Both the position numbers and the translations under genes were made by a program. From Corallococcus coralloides DSM 2259 (GTDB lineage Bacteria > Myxococcota > Myxococcia > Myxococcales > Myxococcaceae): a stretch of 64,000 nucleotides of DNA. Positions 7,568 to 16,338 of this stretch are shown piece by piece (position 1 is the first letter of the stretch; each line of letters begins with the position of its first letter). The stretch lies in NCBI RefSeq assembly GCF_000255295.1, contig NC_017030.1:248001-312000 (forward strand), read 5' to 3'. A model generated the notes under the pieces. It had not been told where the DNA came from and did no database searches. It was given only the letters and a program-made list of their open reading frames with translations.

Positions 7568-8794
7568 TTAGCCCCTGATGCGTTCCGGGAGGCGCTCCAC
7601 CTGTCGAGCGCGGCCCGCGCCAAGCCACGCCATCAGCCGGCGCTGCTGCTCCGCCATCGCGTGCTCCACGGGCTCGCCGTCCTGCGACATGGGGGCCTTG
7701 AAGAAGCAGCCCAGCGCGTCGATGACGCCGCACTCGCCCCGGCGCTTGGCCAGGTCCAGCGTGCGCGCCAGCTCCACGACGAGCGGCGCGGCGAGGATGG
7801 AGTCCTTGCAGAGGAAGTTGAGCTTCAGCTGCATGGGCTGCCCCAGGAAGCCCGTCACGTCGATGTTGTCCCAGGCCTCCTTGTTGTCCCCTCGCGGGCG
7901 GTAGTACTGGATCTGGACGACGTGGTCCTGGACCTTGTAGCCAAGGATGCTGTCCAGCGCGGCGCCCTTGGTGTCGAGCTTGTTCTGCTTCGACGCCGGG
8001 TCGTTGAGCGCTTCGCCGTCGCGGTTGCCCAGGATGTTGGTGGAGTACCAGCCGTCCACGTGCAGCGCGCGGTCGCGCAGCGCGGGCGCGAGCACCGTCT
8101 TGAGCAGCGTCTGCCCCGTCTTGCCGTCCTTGCCCGCGATGGGCGCGCCGGTGCGCTTCGCCAAGAGCAGCAGCGCGGGCACGTCCGCGGCGACGCTGGG
8201 CGTGAAGTTGGCGAACGGGATGCCGTCCACGATGGCCGCGTACGCGTAGAGCATCGCGGGGCCGATGTCCGGGTCGTTCGCGTCCAGGGCCTTCTCGAAG
8301 GCCTCCGGCGTGGCGAACTGCGGACGGGTGAGGTCCACGGCCTTCTCCGTGGAGGCCAGGTTCACCACCACCACGCGGTCCAGCTTCTGGTCCTGCTTGA
8401 AGCGGGCCAGGTCGTCGCGGATGGCCCGCACCTGTTCGCGCAGGGTGCGCGCCTTCTTCTCCGCGGTGCCGATGACGTTCTTGCAGAACTTCGCGTTGGA
8501 GGCCGCGGGCCACGGCCGCATGCGGCCCAGCGTGGGCGCCACCGCCTCCAGCTGCGCCTCCGTGAGCACCGCGTGGTTGCGCGCCGCGTGCGCCAGGTCG
8601 TCCTCGAACAGGTCCCAGCCGCCAAAGGTCAGCTCGCCGTACTCCACCAGCCCCAGGCCCTTCGCATCCGCCAGTGGCAGGCCCCGCGTGTCCACCCGTC
8701 CCCGGCGCAGGAGCTCCATGCCCGCCACCGCCGTGGTCGCCACCGCGCCGCCCAGTCCCACCACCGCCACGCCCAACCGCTCGTTGCCCGCCAT
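7568..8794 (-). CDS. ino1: Inositol-3-phosphate synthase
   Basis: This enzyme makes 1D-myo-inositol 3-phosphate from glucose 6-phosphate using NAD+ without net redox change. The 408-residue protein has the N-terminal NAD motif VAVVGLGGAVATTAVAG, the SNAKFCKN region, GKDGKTGQTLLKTV and the C-terminal QLKLNFLCKDSILAAPLV of the family. ATG at 8792-8794 is preceded by a GGGAGGGG-type ribosome-binding site; an upstream in-frame extension starting with TTG has no such support. It heads the eight-gene operon, so inositol phosphate is very likely the pathway entry compound, although supply for general inositol lipids or other uses cannot be excluded. Confidence 0.93.
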   Translation of the reverse strand: MAGNERLGVAVVGLGGAVATTAVAGMELLRRGRVDTRGLPLADAKGLGLVEYGELTFGGWDLFEDDLAHAARNHAVLTEAQLEAVAPTLGRMRPWPAASNAKFCKNVIGTAEKKARTLREQVRAIRDDLARFKQDQKLDRVVVVNLASTEKAVDLTRPQFATPEAFEKALDANDPDIGPAMLYAYAAIVDGIPFANFTPSVAADVPALLLLAKRTGAPIAGKDGKTGQTLLKTVLAPALRDRALHVDGWYSTNILGNRDGEALNDPASKQNKLDTKGAALDSILGYKVQDHVVQIQYYRPRGDNKEAWDNIDVTGFLGQPMQLKLNFLCKDSILAAPLVVELARTLDLAKRRGECGVIDALGCFFKAPMSQDGEPVEHAMAEQQRRLMAWLGAGRARQVERLPERIRG

Positions 8795-8995
8795 GTGTAA
8801 TGCCCCTCCCCGACCGTTGTGCCCCGTGCTCTCGCGGCGACACTTCGGCGGCGCCCCGGGGTGACAGGAGCCCCGTGGCTGGAGGCGCTTGCTTGCGCCC
8901 ACTCGCTGCGAGAGTTCCCGGAAAGTCGGCACCTGCCCGAGGGCTTTCAACTCAGCCCCGGGACCGTGTGGACTGTCGGCTGGCGGAGGGCGGTC

Positions 8996-10438
8996 TCAGA
9001 CGTGGCGCAGCTTCCAGCCGCCGCGCCGGAAGAGGGCGGCGCTCGCCAGACCGAGCGCTCCATACGTGACGGCGATGGCGATGAACGCGCCCGAGGGACC
9101 CAGGCCCAGGGGATGGGAGAGGATCCACGCGAGCGGCAGCTGGAGGCCCCAGGAGAAGAGGGCATTCACCACGGTGGGGGTGGTGGTGTCGCCCGCGCCG
9201 TTGAAGGCGTGGGGCAGCACGGTGACGAAGGCGTAGAGGGCCAGGCTGCAGCTGACGATGCGCAGGCAGCGCACGGCGTGCAGGCCCACCTCCGGCTCGG
9301 TGGTGAAGCGGTGGATGAGCGGCTCCGCGAAGAGCAGGAAGCCCACCGCCACCACGCCCAGGAACGCGAGCGTGTAGAAGCTGGCGCGCCACGCGGCCCG
9401 CTCCGCGCGGTCGGTGTCGCCCGCGCCCAGGCTCTGGCCCACCAGCGTGCCCGCCGCGTGGGACAGGCCCCACGACGGCTGCTGCGCGAAGAGCAGGACG
9501 CGCATGGCCAGCGTGTAGCCCGCGAGCGCGGTGCTGCCGAAGGTGGCCACGATGCGCATCAGCACCAGCCAGCTGGACATGCCCAACAGCGACTGGAGCG
9601 TGGCGCCTCCCGACAGCTTCAGCAGCGAGCGCAGCGTGGACGCTTCCACGCGCAGGTGGCGGCGGCGCAACTCCAGACGCCCGCTGCCCTTGAGCAGGCG
9701 GTACACCTGATACAGCACGCCCGTGGAGCGGCCCACGGTGGTGGCCAGCGCGGCGCCGGTGACGCCCAGGGCGGGCACGGGGCCCAGGCCGAAGATGAAC
9801 AGCGGCGCGAGCACGATGTTCACGGAGTTGGCCAGCCACAGCGCGCGCATGGACGTGGCCGCGTCCCCCGCGCCGCGCAGGATGGCGCTGATGAGGAACA
9901 GCAGCATGATGATGGGGAAGCTGGCCAGCATCAGCCGCGTGTAGCCCGCGCCGTGCTCCACCACGCCGGGCGCGGCGCCCAGGGCCATGAGCAGCGGACG
10001 CGCGAAGAAGCTGCCCGCGAACGCCAGCGGCACGGCCAGCACGAGCCCCAGGCCCAGGGCCTGCACCGCGGCGCTCGCGGCGCGCTCCGGATCCTTCTGG
10101 CCGATGCGGCGCGCGATGAGCGCGGTGGCGCCGATGGACAGACCCAGCGGCAGGGTCTGGAGGAGCGTGAGCATGGACTCGGTGAGGCCCACGGTGGCGA
10201 TGGCGTCCGCGCCCAGGTGTGACACGAAGAGCACGTCCACCAGGGCGAAGATGGACTCCATCACCATCTCCAGCACCATGGGCACGGACAGCAGCAGGAA
10301 GGCGCGATCCACGGGCCCGGTGGCCAGGTCCTCGGTGGAGCCCTTCACCGCCAACCACAGGGAGGCAAGGAGGCCCCTGGCCCCAGTGGTCGAGGGGGCG
10401 GCGTCCGGGGAGAGGGATTCGGGAGGGGGTTGCGTCAT
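8996..10438 (-). CDS. MATE family multidrug/metabolite exporter
   Basis: The 480-residue protein has about twelve hydrophobic segments and MATE signatures: FLLLSVPMVLEMVMESIFAL and DVLFVSHLG at the N-terminus, LPLGLSIGATALIARRIGQ, and the matching second half FNGAGDTTTPTVV, with LRGAGDA in the first half. MATE proteins export drugs or metabolites driven by H+ or Na+. It lies on the same strand and 201 nt upstream of ino1, close enough to serve as exporter of the cluster product, but the gap suggests a separate promoter for ino1. The ATG is at 10436-10438. Confidence 0.93.
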   Translation of the reverse strand: MTQPPPESLSPDAAPSTTGARGLLASLWLAVKGSTEDLATGPVDRAFLLLSVPMVLEMVMESIFALVDVLFVSHLGADAIATVGLTESMLTLLQTLPLGLSIGATALIARRIGQKDPERAASAAVQALGLGLVLAVPLAFAGSFFARPLLMALGAAPGVVEHGAGYTRLMLASFPIIMLLFLISAILRGAGDAATSMRALWLANSVNIVLAPLFIFGLGPVPALGVTGAALATTVGRSTGVLYQVYRLLKGSGRLELRRRHLRVEASTLRSLLKLSGGATLQSLLGMSSWLVLMRIVATFGSTALAGYTLAMRVLLFAQQPSWGLSHAAGTLVGQSLGAGDTDRAERAAWRASFYTLAFLGVVAVGFLLFAEPLIHRFTTEPEVGLHAVRCLRIVSCSLALYAFVTVLPHAFNGAGDTTTPTVVNALFSWGLQLPLAWILSHPLGLGPSGAFIAIAVTYGALGLASAALFRRGGWKLRHV

Positions 10439-10526
10439 GGATAAGGCGTTGCAACGGGACGCCTTCCGCCTTTCATCCCTCGCGGTTCCCCGCCTGCCGG
10501 CGCGCGCGGCCGGGTAGATTCAGGGC

Positions 10527-11720
10527 ATGGCTTCCGGTCCCCGCGTCCTCCTCCTCGCCGAGCGCTTTCCCCCTGACATCGGAGGGCTCGCGCGCAGCGG
10601 CGCGCGCACCGCGGGCTCGCTCGTGCGGCTGGGCGCACGCGTGGACGTGGTCGCCTGGACCCGCACGGCGCAACCCGGAGCACTGGAGACGGTGCAGGAC
10701 GCGGGGGACGTGTCGCCGTTCGCGAAGGGCGTCACGCTGCATCGGCTGGGGCTGTTCGGCAGCGCGGACCTGTCCATGCAGCACACGCTCGATGTGCTCG
10801 GCCACCTGCACTCGCGGCGGAAGTATGACCTGGTGTGGGGGCACTACCTGTACCCGCCGGGCTTCCTCGCGGTGGTGTTCGCGCAGAGCGCCGGGCTCAA
10901 GTCCATCCTCAGCGCGAGGGGCAATGACGTGGATCAGCTGATGTTCCCGCCGGGGGACTTCGCCCGCCTGCTCTGGACGATCCAGCGGGCGGACGTGCTC
11001 ACCGCCGCCTCCGCGGACCTGGGCCGGAAGATGGCGATGCTGCTGGGCCGCGACCCGGGCGTGGAGGTCATCCCCAACGCGGTGGACACGGCGCTGTTCT
11101 CACCGGGCCCGGCGGACGCGGCGCTGCGCGAGCGGTTGGGCATCCAGCCGGGCGAGGCGGTGCTCGGCTTCTCCGGGGAGCTGCGCCACAAGAAGGGGCT
11201 GCCGTTCCTCTTGTCCGCGCTCACGGAGGTGCGGCGCGTGCGGCCCGCGTGCCTGCTGGTGATTGGCGAGGTGCGCGCCCGGGACGCGGAGCACCTGGTG
11301 GCCTACCGGGCGGAGCACCCGGAGGACGCGGCGCGCATCATCATCTCCGGCGCGCTGGAGTCCCCGGAGCTCATCGCGGAGCACCTGCGGCTGTGTGACG
11401 TGTATCTCCAGCCGTCCTTGTGGGAGGGCATGCCCAACGCGCTGCTGGAGGCGATGGCGTGCGCGCGGCCGGTCATCGCCAGCGACGCGGGCGGCATCCC
11501 GGAGGCGGTGGAGTCCGGGGTGAATGGCTTCATCGTGGAGAAGGCGCTGCTCAACCACCTGGGGCAGGCGTGCCTGGACGTGCTGGGCCTGCCCGAGGCG
11601 AAGCGCGCGGCGCTGGGGGCGGCGGCGCGGGCGCGAATCGAGGCGGGCTTTCAGGCGGACGCGGAGGCGGCGGTGTTGTCGCGGGTGCTGACGCGCGCGA
11701 TGCCCAGGTCGTCCGCGTAG
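10527..11720 (+). CDS. GT4-family glycosyltransferase
   Basis: The 397-residue GT-B enzyme opens with VLLLAERFPPDIGGLARSG and carries VEVIPNAVDTALF, LGFSGELRHKKG and the E-x7-E motif EGMPNALLE with AMACARPVIASDAGGIPE, typical of retaining GT4 transferases. The gene is divergent from the MATE exporter. Its last 70 nt overlap the 3' end of the opposite-strand glycosyltransferase, so both C-termini are encoded by the same DNA. The acceptor is not evident; exopolysaccharide or glycolipid assembly is the generic possibility. Confidence 0.9.
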   Translation: MASGPRVLLLAERFPPDIGGLARSGARTAGSLVRLGARVDVVAWTRTAQPGALETVQDAGDVSPFAKGVTLHRLGLFGSADLSMQHTLDVLGHLHSRRKYDLVWGHYLYPPGFLAVVFAQSAGLKSILSARGNDVDQLMFPPGDFARLLWTIQRADVLTAASADLGRKMAMLLGRDPGVEVIPNAVDTALFSPGPADAALRERLGIQPGEAVLGFSGELRHKKGLPFLLSALTEVRRVRPACLLVIGEVRARDAEHLVAYRAEHPEDAARIIISGALESPELIAEHLRLCDVYLQPSLWEGMPNALLEAMACARPVIASDAGGIPEAVESGVNGFIVEKALLNHLGQACLDVLGLPEAKRAALGAAARARIEAGFQADAEAAVLSRVLTRAMPRSSA

Positions 11721-12874
11721 GTGTTCACGAGCGCCTCCTGCGCGCGGCCCCACGGGAACTCGCGCTCCACGCGGGTGCGGGCGTTGGCGCTCAGCGAGGC
11801 GCCGAGGGCGGGGTTCGCGATGAGGTCCTTCACGGCCTCGGCGATGGCCTTGGGCGAGCCGGGGCGGATGCGGTAGGCCTCGGTGGCTTCCGCGAGCGCG
11901 CGCACCACGGGCAAGTCGCTGACGACGACGGGCGTGCCGGTGGCCATGGCTTCGAGGAGCTTCAGGGGGCAGCAGCCCTGCACGCAGTTGCGGTCGTTCA
12001 CGGGCAGCGGCACGAGCACGATGTCGCAGGCGTGGTGCAGCCGGGCGAGCTCTTCCTGGGGCAGGGGTTCGAGGATTTCAACGGCGCCCTGGAGCACGAG
12101 GTCGCCGCAGCGGTCCAGGAGGGCTCGGCGCGCGTGCTTGCGCAGGGGGCCCACGAGGGTGAGCGTCACCGGCAGGTCGCGGCGCAGGAGGCGGCAGGCC
12201 TCGATGGCGTGGTGCACGCCCTGCCACGCGGTCATGGTGCCGCTGTAGAGCAGGCGCACGGGGCGGCCGGCTTCGGGGGTGCGTGGAGGCGCGTAGCGGA
12301 ACACGTCCAGGTCCACGCCATTGGGGATGACGCGCAGGCGCTTCGGATCCGCGCCGCGGGAGAGCAGGTGCTCGGCGGTGACGGCGCTGGGCGTGACGAG
12401 GAGGTCCGCGGCCTGGAGGCAGGCCTCTTCTTGCGCGAGCAGCTTGCGCATCAGCTCCGCGTCATCGGAGACATCCGGGTGGTGGTACTTGAGCTCGATG
12501 GAGGGCAGGCCGTTGACCTCGTAGACGAGCGCGTCGGTGAGGGCGGCCTTGCGCCGGGCGATGGGGTAGCCCTCGAAGATGGAGCGGACGTGGACGACCT
12601 TCGCGCGCGGCCGGCCCCGCCACCACGCACCCAGGTGTGAGCGGAACGTCAGCGCCTGGGCGACCAGGTCTTTCCCGCGGGCACCCAGCGGATGGTAGGT
12701 GACGTGAGGCCCCAGGGCAGGCGGGGGAGCACCCGGCGCATCGCCGATGGCCACGAGGTCCACCGGGCCGAACGCGGCGCCCAGGGCCTCCACGAAGGCA
12801 CGGATGTGCACGGCGGCGCCCTTGGGCGCGGGGAAGCGGTCGAAGGACGCGTAGACGATTCCGGAGGTGCCCAC
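11651..12874 (-). CDS. GT4-family glycosyltransferase
   Basis: The 407-residue GT-B protein opens with IVYASFDRFPAPKGAAVHIR and contains LRVIPNGVDLDVFRY, VRLLYSGTMTAWQGV and CPLKLLEAMATGTPVVVSDL. The canonical first Glu of E-x7-E is replaced in the stretch NCVQGCCPLKLLE, so the donor-binding loop is slightly unusual. The start codon is GTG at 12872-12874. It is convergent with the preceding glycosyltransferase and the two overlap for 70 nt. Function beyond glycosyl transfer cannot be read from sequence. Confidence 0.9.
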   Translation of the reverse strand: MGTSGIVYASFDRFPAPKGAAVHIRAFVEALGAAFGPVDLVAIGDAPGAPPPALGPHVTYHPLGARGKDLVAQALTFRSHLGAWWRGRPRAKVVHVRSIFEGYPIARRKAALTDALVYEVNGLPSIELKYHHPDVSDDAELMRKLLAQEEACLQAADLLVTPSAVTAEHLLSRGADPKRLRVIPNGVDLDVFRYAPPRTPEAGRPVRLLYSGTMTAWQGVHHAIEACRLLRRDLPVTLTLVGPLRKHARRALLDRCGDLVLQGAVEILEPLPQEELARLHHACDIVLVPLPVNDRNCVQGCCPLKLLEAMATGTPVVVSDLPVVRALAEATEAYRIRPGSPKAIAEAVKDLIANPALGASLSANARTRVEREFPWGRAQEALVNTYADDLGIARVSTRDNTAASASA

Positions 12875-12927
12875 GGAAGAGTGCTACCGCGACGGCGGGC
12901 CGGCGGCAAACCATGGGGGGCCGCGGC

Positions 12928-14148
12928 TCAGCCGCGGACGCGTGGAGGCCGGAGGCCCTGCTCCTGGGATTCCTGGGGCGCGAAGGGTTCCTGCATGGGC
13001 CGCAGCCCCGTCCGCTCCGCCTCGTTGACCGACTCGAGCGCCTCGCTGATGGCGGCCAGCTCTTCACGCACGCGGCTCAAGCCCTGCTCGGTGTCGGCGG
13101 GCGCGGTCGTCGGTCCGCTCTGACCGTGGACCTGGACGAGCTGGGTGGCCACGCCCTCGATGCTCCAGCGCAGGCGGGTGAGCTCGGCATCCAGACGGTC
13201 CGCGTTGCGCGCCAGCCGCTCGCGCTGCGCCCGCTGTGCATCGATGGCATCCACGGCGCTCTGCAGCGAGGCGCGCACCTGCGGATCCGTTGAAGCCGTG
13301 ATGCGCGCGGAGAGCGTCGTGCGCTCCGCGTCGAGCCGGTCCATCAACTCCGGGCTGACCTCGCGGCGCAGGCCCTGCTCGCGCTCCCGCAGGTCGTGGC
13401 ACGAGCGGCGCAGCGCCTTCACGGACTCCTCGCCCCCGCTGAGGAACCCCCGCACGGCTGGCGACGCCTTGCGGAAGGCGGCCTCCAGCCGGTCGCAAAC
13501 CTCGTCAAGCTCGCGGAGCCGCGCATCCTCCTGGAACACCGCGACCGCGTCCGGAACTCGCTTCAATGGCGCAGCGAGGGCCTCGGTCGAGTCGATATGT
13601 CCACCGGCTCCCAGGTGACCGCCCGCGGACAGCCGCGCATTCCGGCCGAGGGTGGCCCCCGCACCGACGCTGGCGGCGCGCTCCACGGTCGCCCCCTCCT
13701 GAATCGTGGCGCCCCAGCCGACCACGGCCCCCCGCTGCACCGTCGCGCCGCGCTGCACGGTGGCGCCCATGCGGATGACGGCACCGCTTTCGATGACCGC
13801 CTCTGCCTGCACGGTGGCGCCCATCTCGATGACGGCACCGGGCTCGACGCGCGCCGAGCTGGCGATCTCCGCACCGAAGCCGAACCGCGCGGCACCGGCC
13901 ACCTGCGCCCGTGCGGCGCTCGCCGCGCCCATGGCCCCGCGCACGATGAAGAGGACGCCGGAGCCGACGGCGAGGGCACCCGCGGGGATGAAGAGCCAGG
14001 GCGTGAGGACGGCGCCCATGACGCCAATGCCCGCACCCCCGAGGAGGAGACTTCCGCCCACCGTCCCCAGGACCCGCCGCGTCACCTCCCGGCGCTCCTC
14101 GGTCCTGGCCCATGCGCGTTCGGATGCCGCCAGTGCCTTCTTCTCCAC
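12928..14148 (-). CDS. Membrane protein with hexapeptide-repeat segment and helical coiled-coil tail
   Basis: The 406-residue protein has three visible parts. Near the N-terminus, two hydrophobic stretches (VLGTVGGSLLLGGAGIGVMG and LFIPAGALAVGSGVLFIV) suggest a hairpin membrane anchor. Then about 100 residues follow a strict six-residue rhythm (GAVIEMGATVQAEAVIESG and onward), as in left-handed beta-helix hexapeptide proteins. The last ~200 residues are rich in Glu, Arg, Leu and Ala and look helical/coiled coil. No acyltransferase catalytic His is obvious in the short helix, so a scaffold or cell-envelope structural role is more likely than an enzyme. The GTG start at 14146-14148 follows a GGGAGG site. 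I know no named family with this architecture. Confidence 0.85.
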   Translation of the reverse strand: MEKKALAASERAWARTEERREVTRRVLGTVGGSLLLGGAGIGVMGAVLTPWLFIPAGALAVGSGVLFIVRGAMGAASAARAQVAGAARFGFGAEIASSARVEPGAVIEMGATVQAEAVIESGAVIRMGATVQRGATVQRGAVVGWGATIQEGATVERAASVGAGATLGRNARLSAGGHLGAGGHIDSTEALAAPLKRVPDAVAVFQEDARLRELDEVCDRLEAAFRKASPAVRGFLSGGEESVKALRRSCHDLREREQGLRREVSPELMDRLDAERTTLSARITASTDPQVRASLQSAVDAIDAQRAQRERLARNADRLDAELTRLRWSIEGVATQLVQVHGQSGPTTAPADTEQGLSRVREELAAISEALESVNEAERTGLRPMQEPFAPQESQEQGLRPPRVRG

Positions 14149-14237
14149 GGTGCCTCCCAGGTTCCGCACAGGGAGGGGTTCTAGCGCGAACGGGCGTGCC
14201 TTGCCCCACGCGCCCACTCGCGCGAAAGAGTTCGGGC

Positions 14238-14999
14238 TCAGGGCGCCGCGCGCCCACCGATTCCGGGGAAGCGCGCGTAGGCACGCAACAGGGCGTCGAG
14301 GTGCGTGGGGTCGTCCAGGTCCAGCGGCGTGTCCGTGAGCTTGACGACCCAGCCTCCAAAGGCCGTGCTGCGTGAACGGGTCATCAGCTCCGCGTCGCGT
14401 TTCGGATCCGGGAACCCGAGCCGTTGCACGGTGGCGGCGGACCAGTAGTTCACCCAGCCCAGGTGATGTGGCACGACGGGCGTGGGCGTCATCTCCAGGG
14501 GTTCGAGCACCGGAAGCCCCCGAGGCGGCTCCGGTGCATCCTGCCAGCGACGACGCGTCTGCCGGGGCAGCTCCACGACGGTGCTCGGGGTGAGCATCCG
14601 TCCCCACCAGCCCTGGGCGCTGTCGCCCACGGCCTCCAACACCCGCGCCGCCATCGCGATGCCGCGCGCGTCCAGGGGCAGCTCCGCGTGGATTTCGAAC
14701 AGCGGCTCACTCCCGGGTGACAGGTGTCCGGCCCGGTCCCAACCGCTCAGGGTCACGAGGTGGCTTTCGTCCCCGTTGCAGAGCGCGGGCAGCTCGCCGT
14801 CCTCCTCGACGGCCTGGTCCAGCCACGCGTCCCGCTTTGACAACGGCTGGATCTCCCCTGCTTCGGAGAGGGTCCAGTCCAGATGCAGACCCGGAAGCGC
14901 GTGCTCCAAAGCGTAGATGACGGCGCGCGCCCGCCGCGAATCACCGTTGAGCTCGGGGGCGTGAACGAGCAGGAGCAGGGATGGGTTCGGAGGATTCAT
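14238..14999 (-). CDS. DUF5953-like protein
   Basis: The 253-residue soluble protein resembles the myxobacterial DUF5953 family as I remember it, notably the C-terminal LGWVNYWSAATVQRLGFPDP and GGWVVKLTDTPLDLDDPTHL. Its function is unknown; paralogues often occur in accessory or toxin-immunity-like regions of myxobacterial genomes. No signal peptide is seen. ATG at 14997-14999. It stands as a single gene with 89 nt before the beta-helix gene and a divergent or same-strand pirin upstream. Confidence 0.8.
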   Translation of the reverse strand: MNPPNPSLLLLVHAPELNGDSRRARAVIYALEHALPGLHLDWTLSEAGEIQPLSKRDAWLDQAVEEDGELPALCNGDESHLVTLSGWDRAGHLSPGSEPLFEIHAELPLDARGIAMAARVLEAVGDSAQGWWGRMLTPSTVVELPRQTRRRWQDAPEPPRGLPVLEPLEMTPTPVVPHHLGWVNYWSAATVQRLGFPDPKRDAELMTRSRSTAFGGWVVKLTDTPLDLDDPTHLDALLRAYARFPGIGGRAAP

Positions 15000-15051
15000 C
15001 TCGGTGCCTGCCCATGGACCCGTTCGGGCTGGAGGGTGACGGACGCCCTGA

Positions 15052-16200
15052 TCAGGCCGGCTTTTCGATGTGGCCGTCCGCGTGCCGCGCGAAGCGGCCT
15101 TCCTCGCGCGCGTGCACCGGGTCGTGGCTGGGCCAGGGCCAGCCGCCGAAGCCCGTGCGCTGGTAGTCCGCGAAGGCCTGCTGGATCTCCTGCCGCGAAT
15201 TCATCACGAACGGGCCGTACTGCACGACCGGCTCGCCAATGGGCCGCCCCTGGAGCAGCAGCAGCTCCGCCGTCTCCGGGCCGTTCTCCAGCACCACGTC
15301 CACGTCCGCGCGCAGCTCGATGGCGTTGCGCGCCGGCACCGCCCGGCCTCCCACGCTCATCTTCGAGCCCAGGAAGAAGTAGAGCATCCGGTTCGTGCCG
15401 CGCTTCGCCGCCGGCAGCGTCCAGCGCGCGCCCGGCTCCATCTTCAGCGTCCAGATGGCCACGTCCGCGTCCGCGTTCGCGGCCCAGGACTTGGGCGGCG
15501 ACGGCGGCGCCTGGATGTCACCCAGGTTGCCCGCCACCACGGTGATGTTCGTGGCGCGGCCCGCGTCGTCCTTCGCCACGTGGCGCGGGATGACGTGGTT
15601 CCACAGCATGGAGAAGTGCGCGGGCACCATCTTGTTGGCGCGCGGCAGGTTGAGCCAGATTTGAAACAGCTCGATGTGGTTGCCCTGGTCCTGCTTGAGC
15701 AGCGGGAACATCTCCGAGTGGTTGATGCCGCCGCCCGCGGTGAGCCACTGCACGTCGCCCTCACCGAAGCGCGCCGCCGCGCCCAGCGAGTCCGAGTGGT
15801 CCAAGAGCCCGTTGCGCACGATGGTCACCGTCTCGAAGCCCCGGTGCGGGTGTTGCGGGAAGCCCGGCACCACGGTGCCGTGGTACATGTTCCAGCCGTC
15901 CCGCCCCGCGAAGTCCTGGCCGATGTCCCGGCCCGCGAGCGACGCGTTCGGCCCCAGCTTCTCGTTGCCCTGGGGGTAGCGGTCGTCATGGTGCACGCAG
16001 AAGAGGAACGGATCCGGCGTCCGCCACGGGGTGGGGGACGGCCCGAGCGGATCCACGCGGACCACGGCTTCCGGTTGCTGTGCCTGCTGCTGACTCATCT
16101 TCGACTCCTCTGCCTTTCCCGAACCGCGTGAACACCCCACGGTGGAGATGCCCGCCGCCGCGATGAGTTTCAGCGCCGCTCTCCGGCTCACTTCGTCCAA
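15052..16200 (-). CDS. Exported pirin-family protein (Tat/lipoprotein signal)
   Basis: The 382-residue protein has a pirin bicupin: HGTVVPGFPQHPHRGFETVT with metal-ligand His residues, WLTAGGGINHSEMFP, and the C-terminal PFVMNSRQEIQQAF. Pirins bind iron or other metals; some are quercetinases, others are redox-sensing co-regulators. Unusually it is exported: VSRRAALKLIAAAG is a twin-arginine signal and STVGC (C23) a lipobox, suggesting a Tat-exported lipoprotein. The TTG at 16198-16200 has a GAGGT site 5 nt upstream; a GTG three codons in is the alternative. It is divergent from the four-paralogue locus. Confidence 0.9.
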   Translation of the reverse strand: MDEVSRRAALKLIAAAGISTVGCSRGSGKAEESKMSQQQAQQPEAVVRVDPLGPSPTPWRTPDPFLFCVHHDDRYPQGNEKLGPNASLAGRDIGQDFAGRDGWNMYHGTVVPGFPQHPHRGFETVTIVRNGLLDHSDSLGAAARFGEGDVQWLTAGGGINHSEMFPLLKQDQGNHIELFQIWLNLPRANKMVPAHFSMLWNHVIPRHVAKDDAGRATNITVVAGNLGDIQAPPSPPKSWAANADADVAIWTLKMEPGARWTLPAAKRGTNRMLYFFLGSKMSVGGRAVPARNAIELRADVDVVLENGPETAELLLLQGRPIGEPVVQYGPFVMNSRQEIQQAFADYQRTGFGGWPWPSHDPVHAREEGRFARHADGHIEKPA

Positions 16201-16338
16201 GGTCCACCTCGCGCCCCATGCCGTTGGGGCCGCCCATCCTACCTAACGGCCTGCTTCGCTCGCTGCCCGTCACGGGACGCCCGCGCCGTTCGGCTAGCAT
16301 GGCCCCGCCCGCGTGCCGGGCATGTGAAGAGGGGACGC

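Noticed and set aside
385..8794. Complete mycothiol or bacillithiol cluster
   Set aside because: No MshC-like ligase, MshD acetyltransferase or BshC is present; only synthase, GT4 and deacetylase types match.
8795..8950. In-frame N-terminal extension of inositol synthase from TTG at 8950
   Set aside because: Low similarity to the family, no ribosome-binding site; ATG at 8794 has one and the protein then has normal length.
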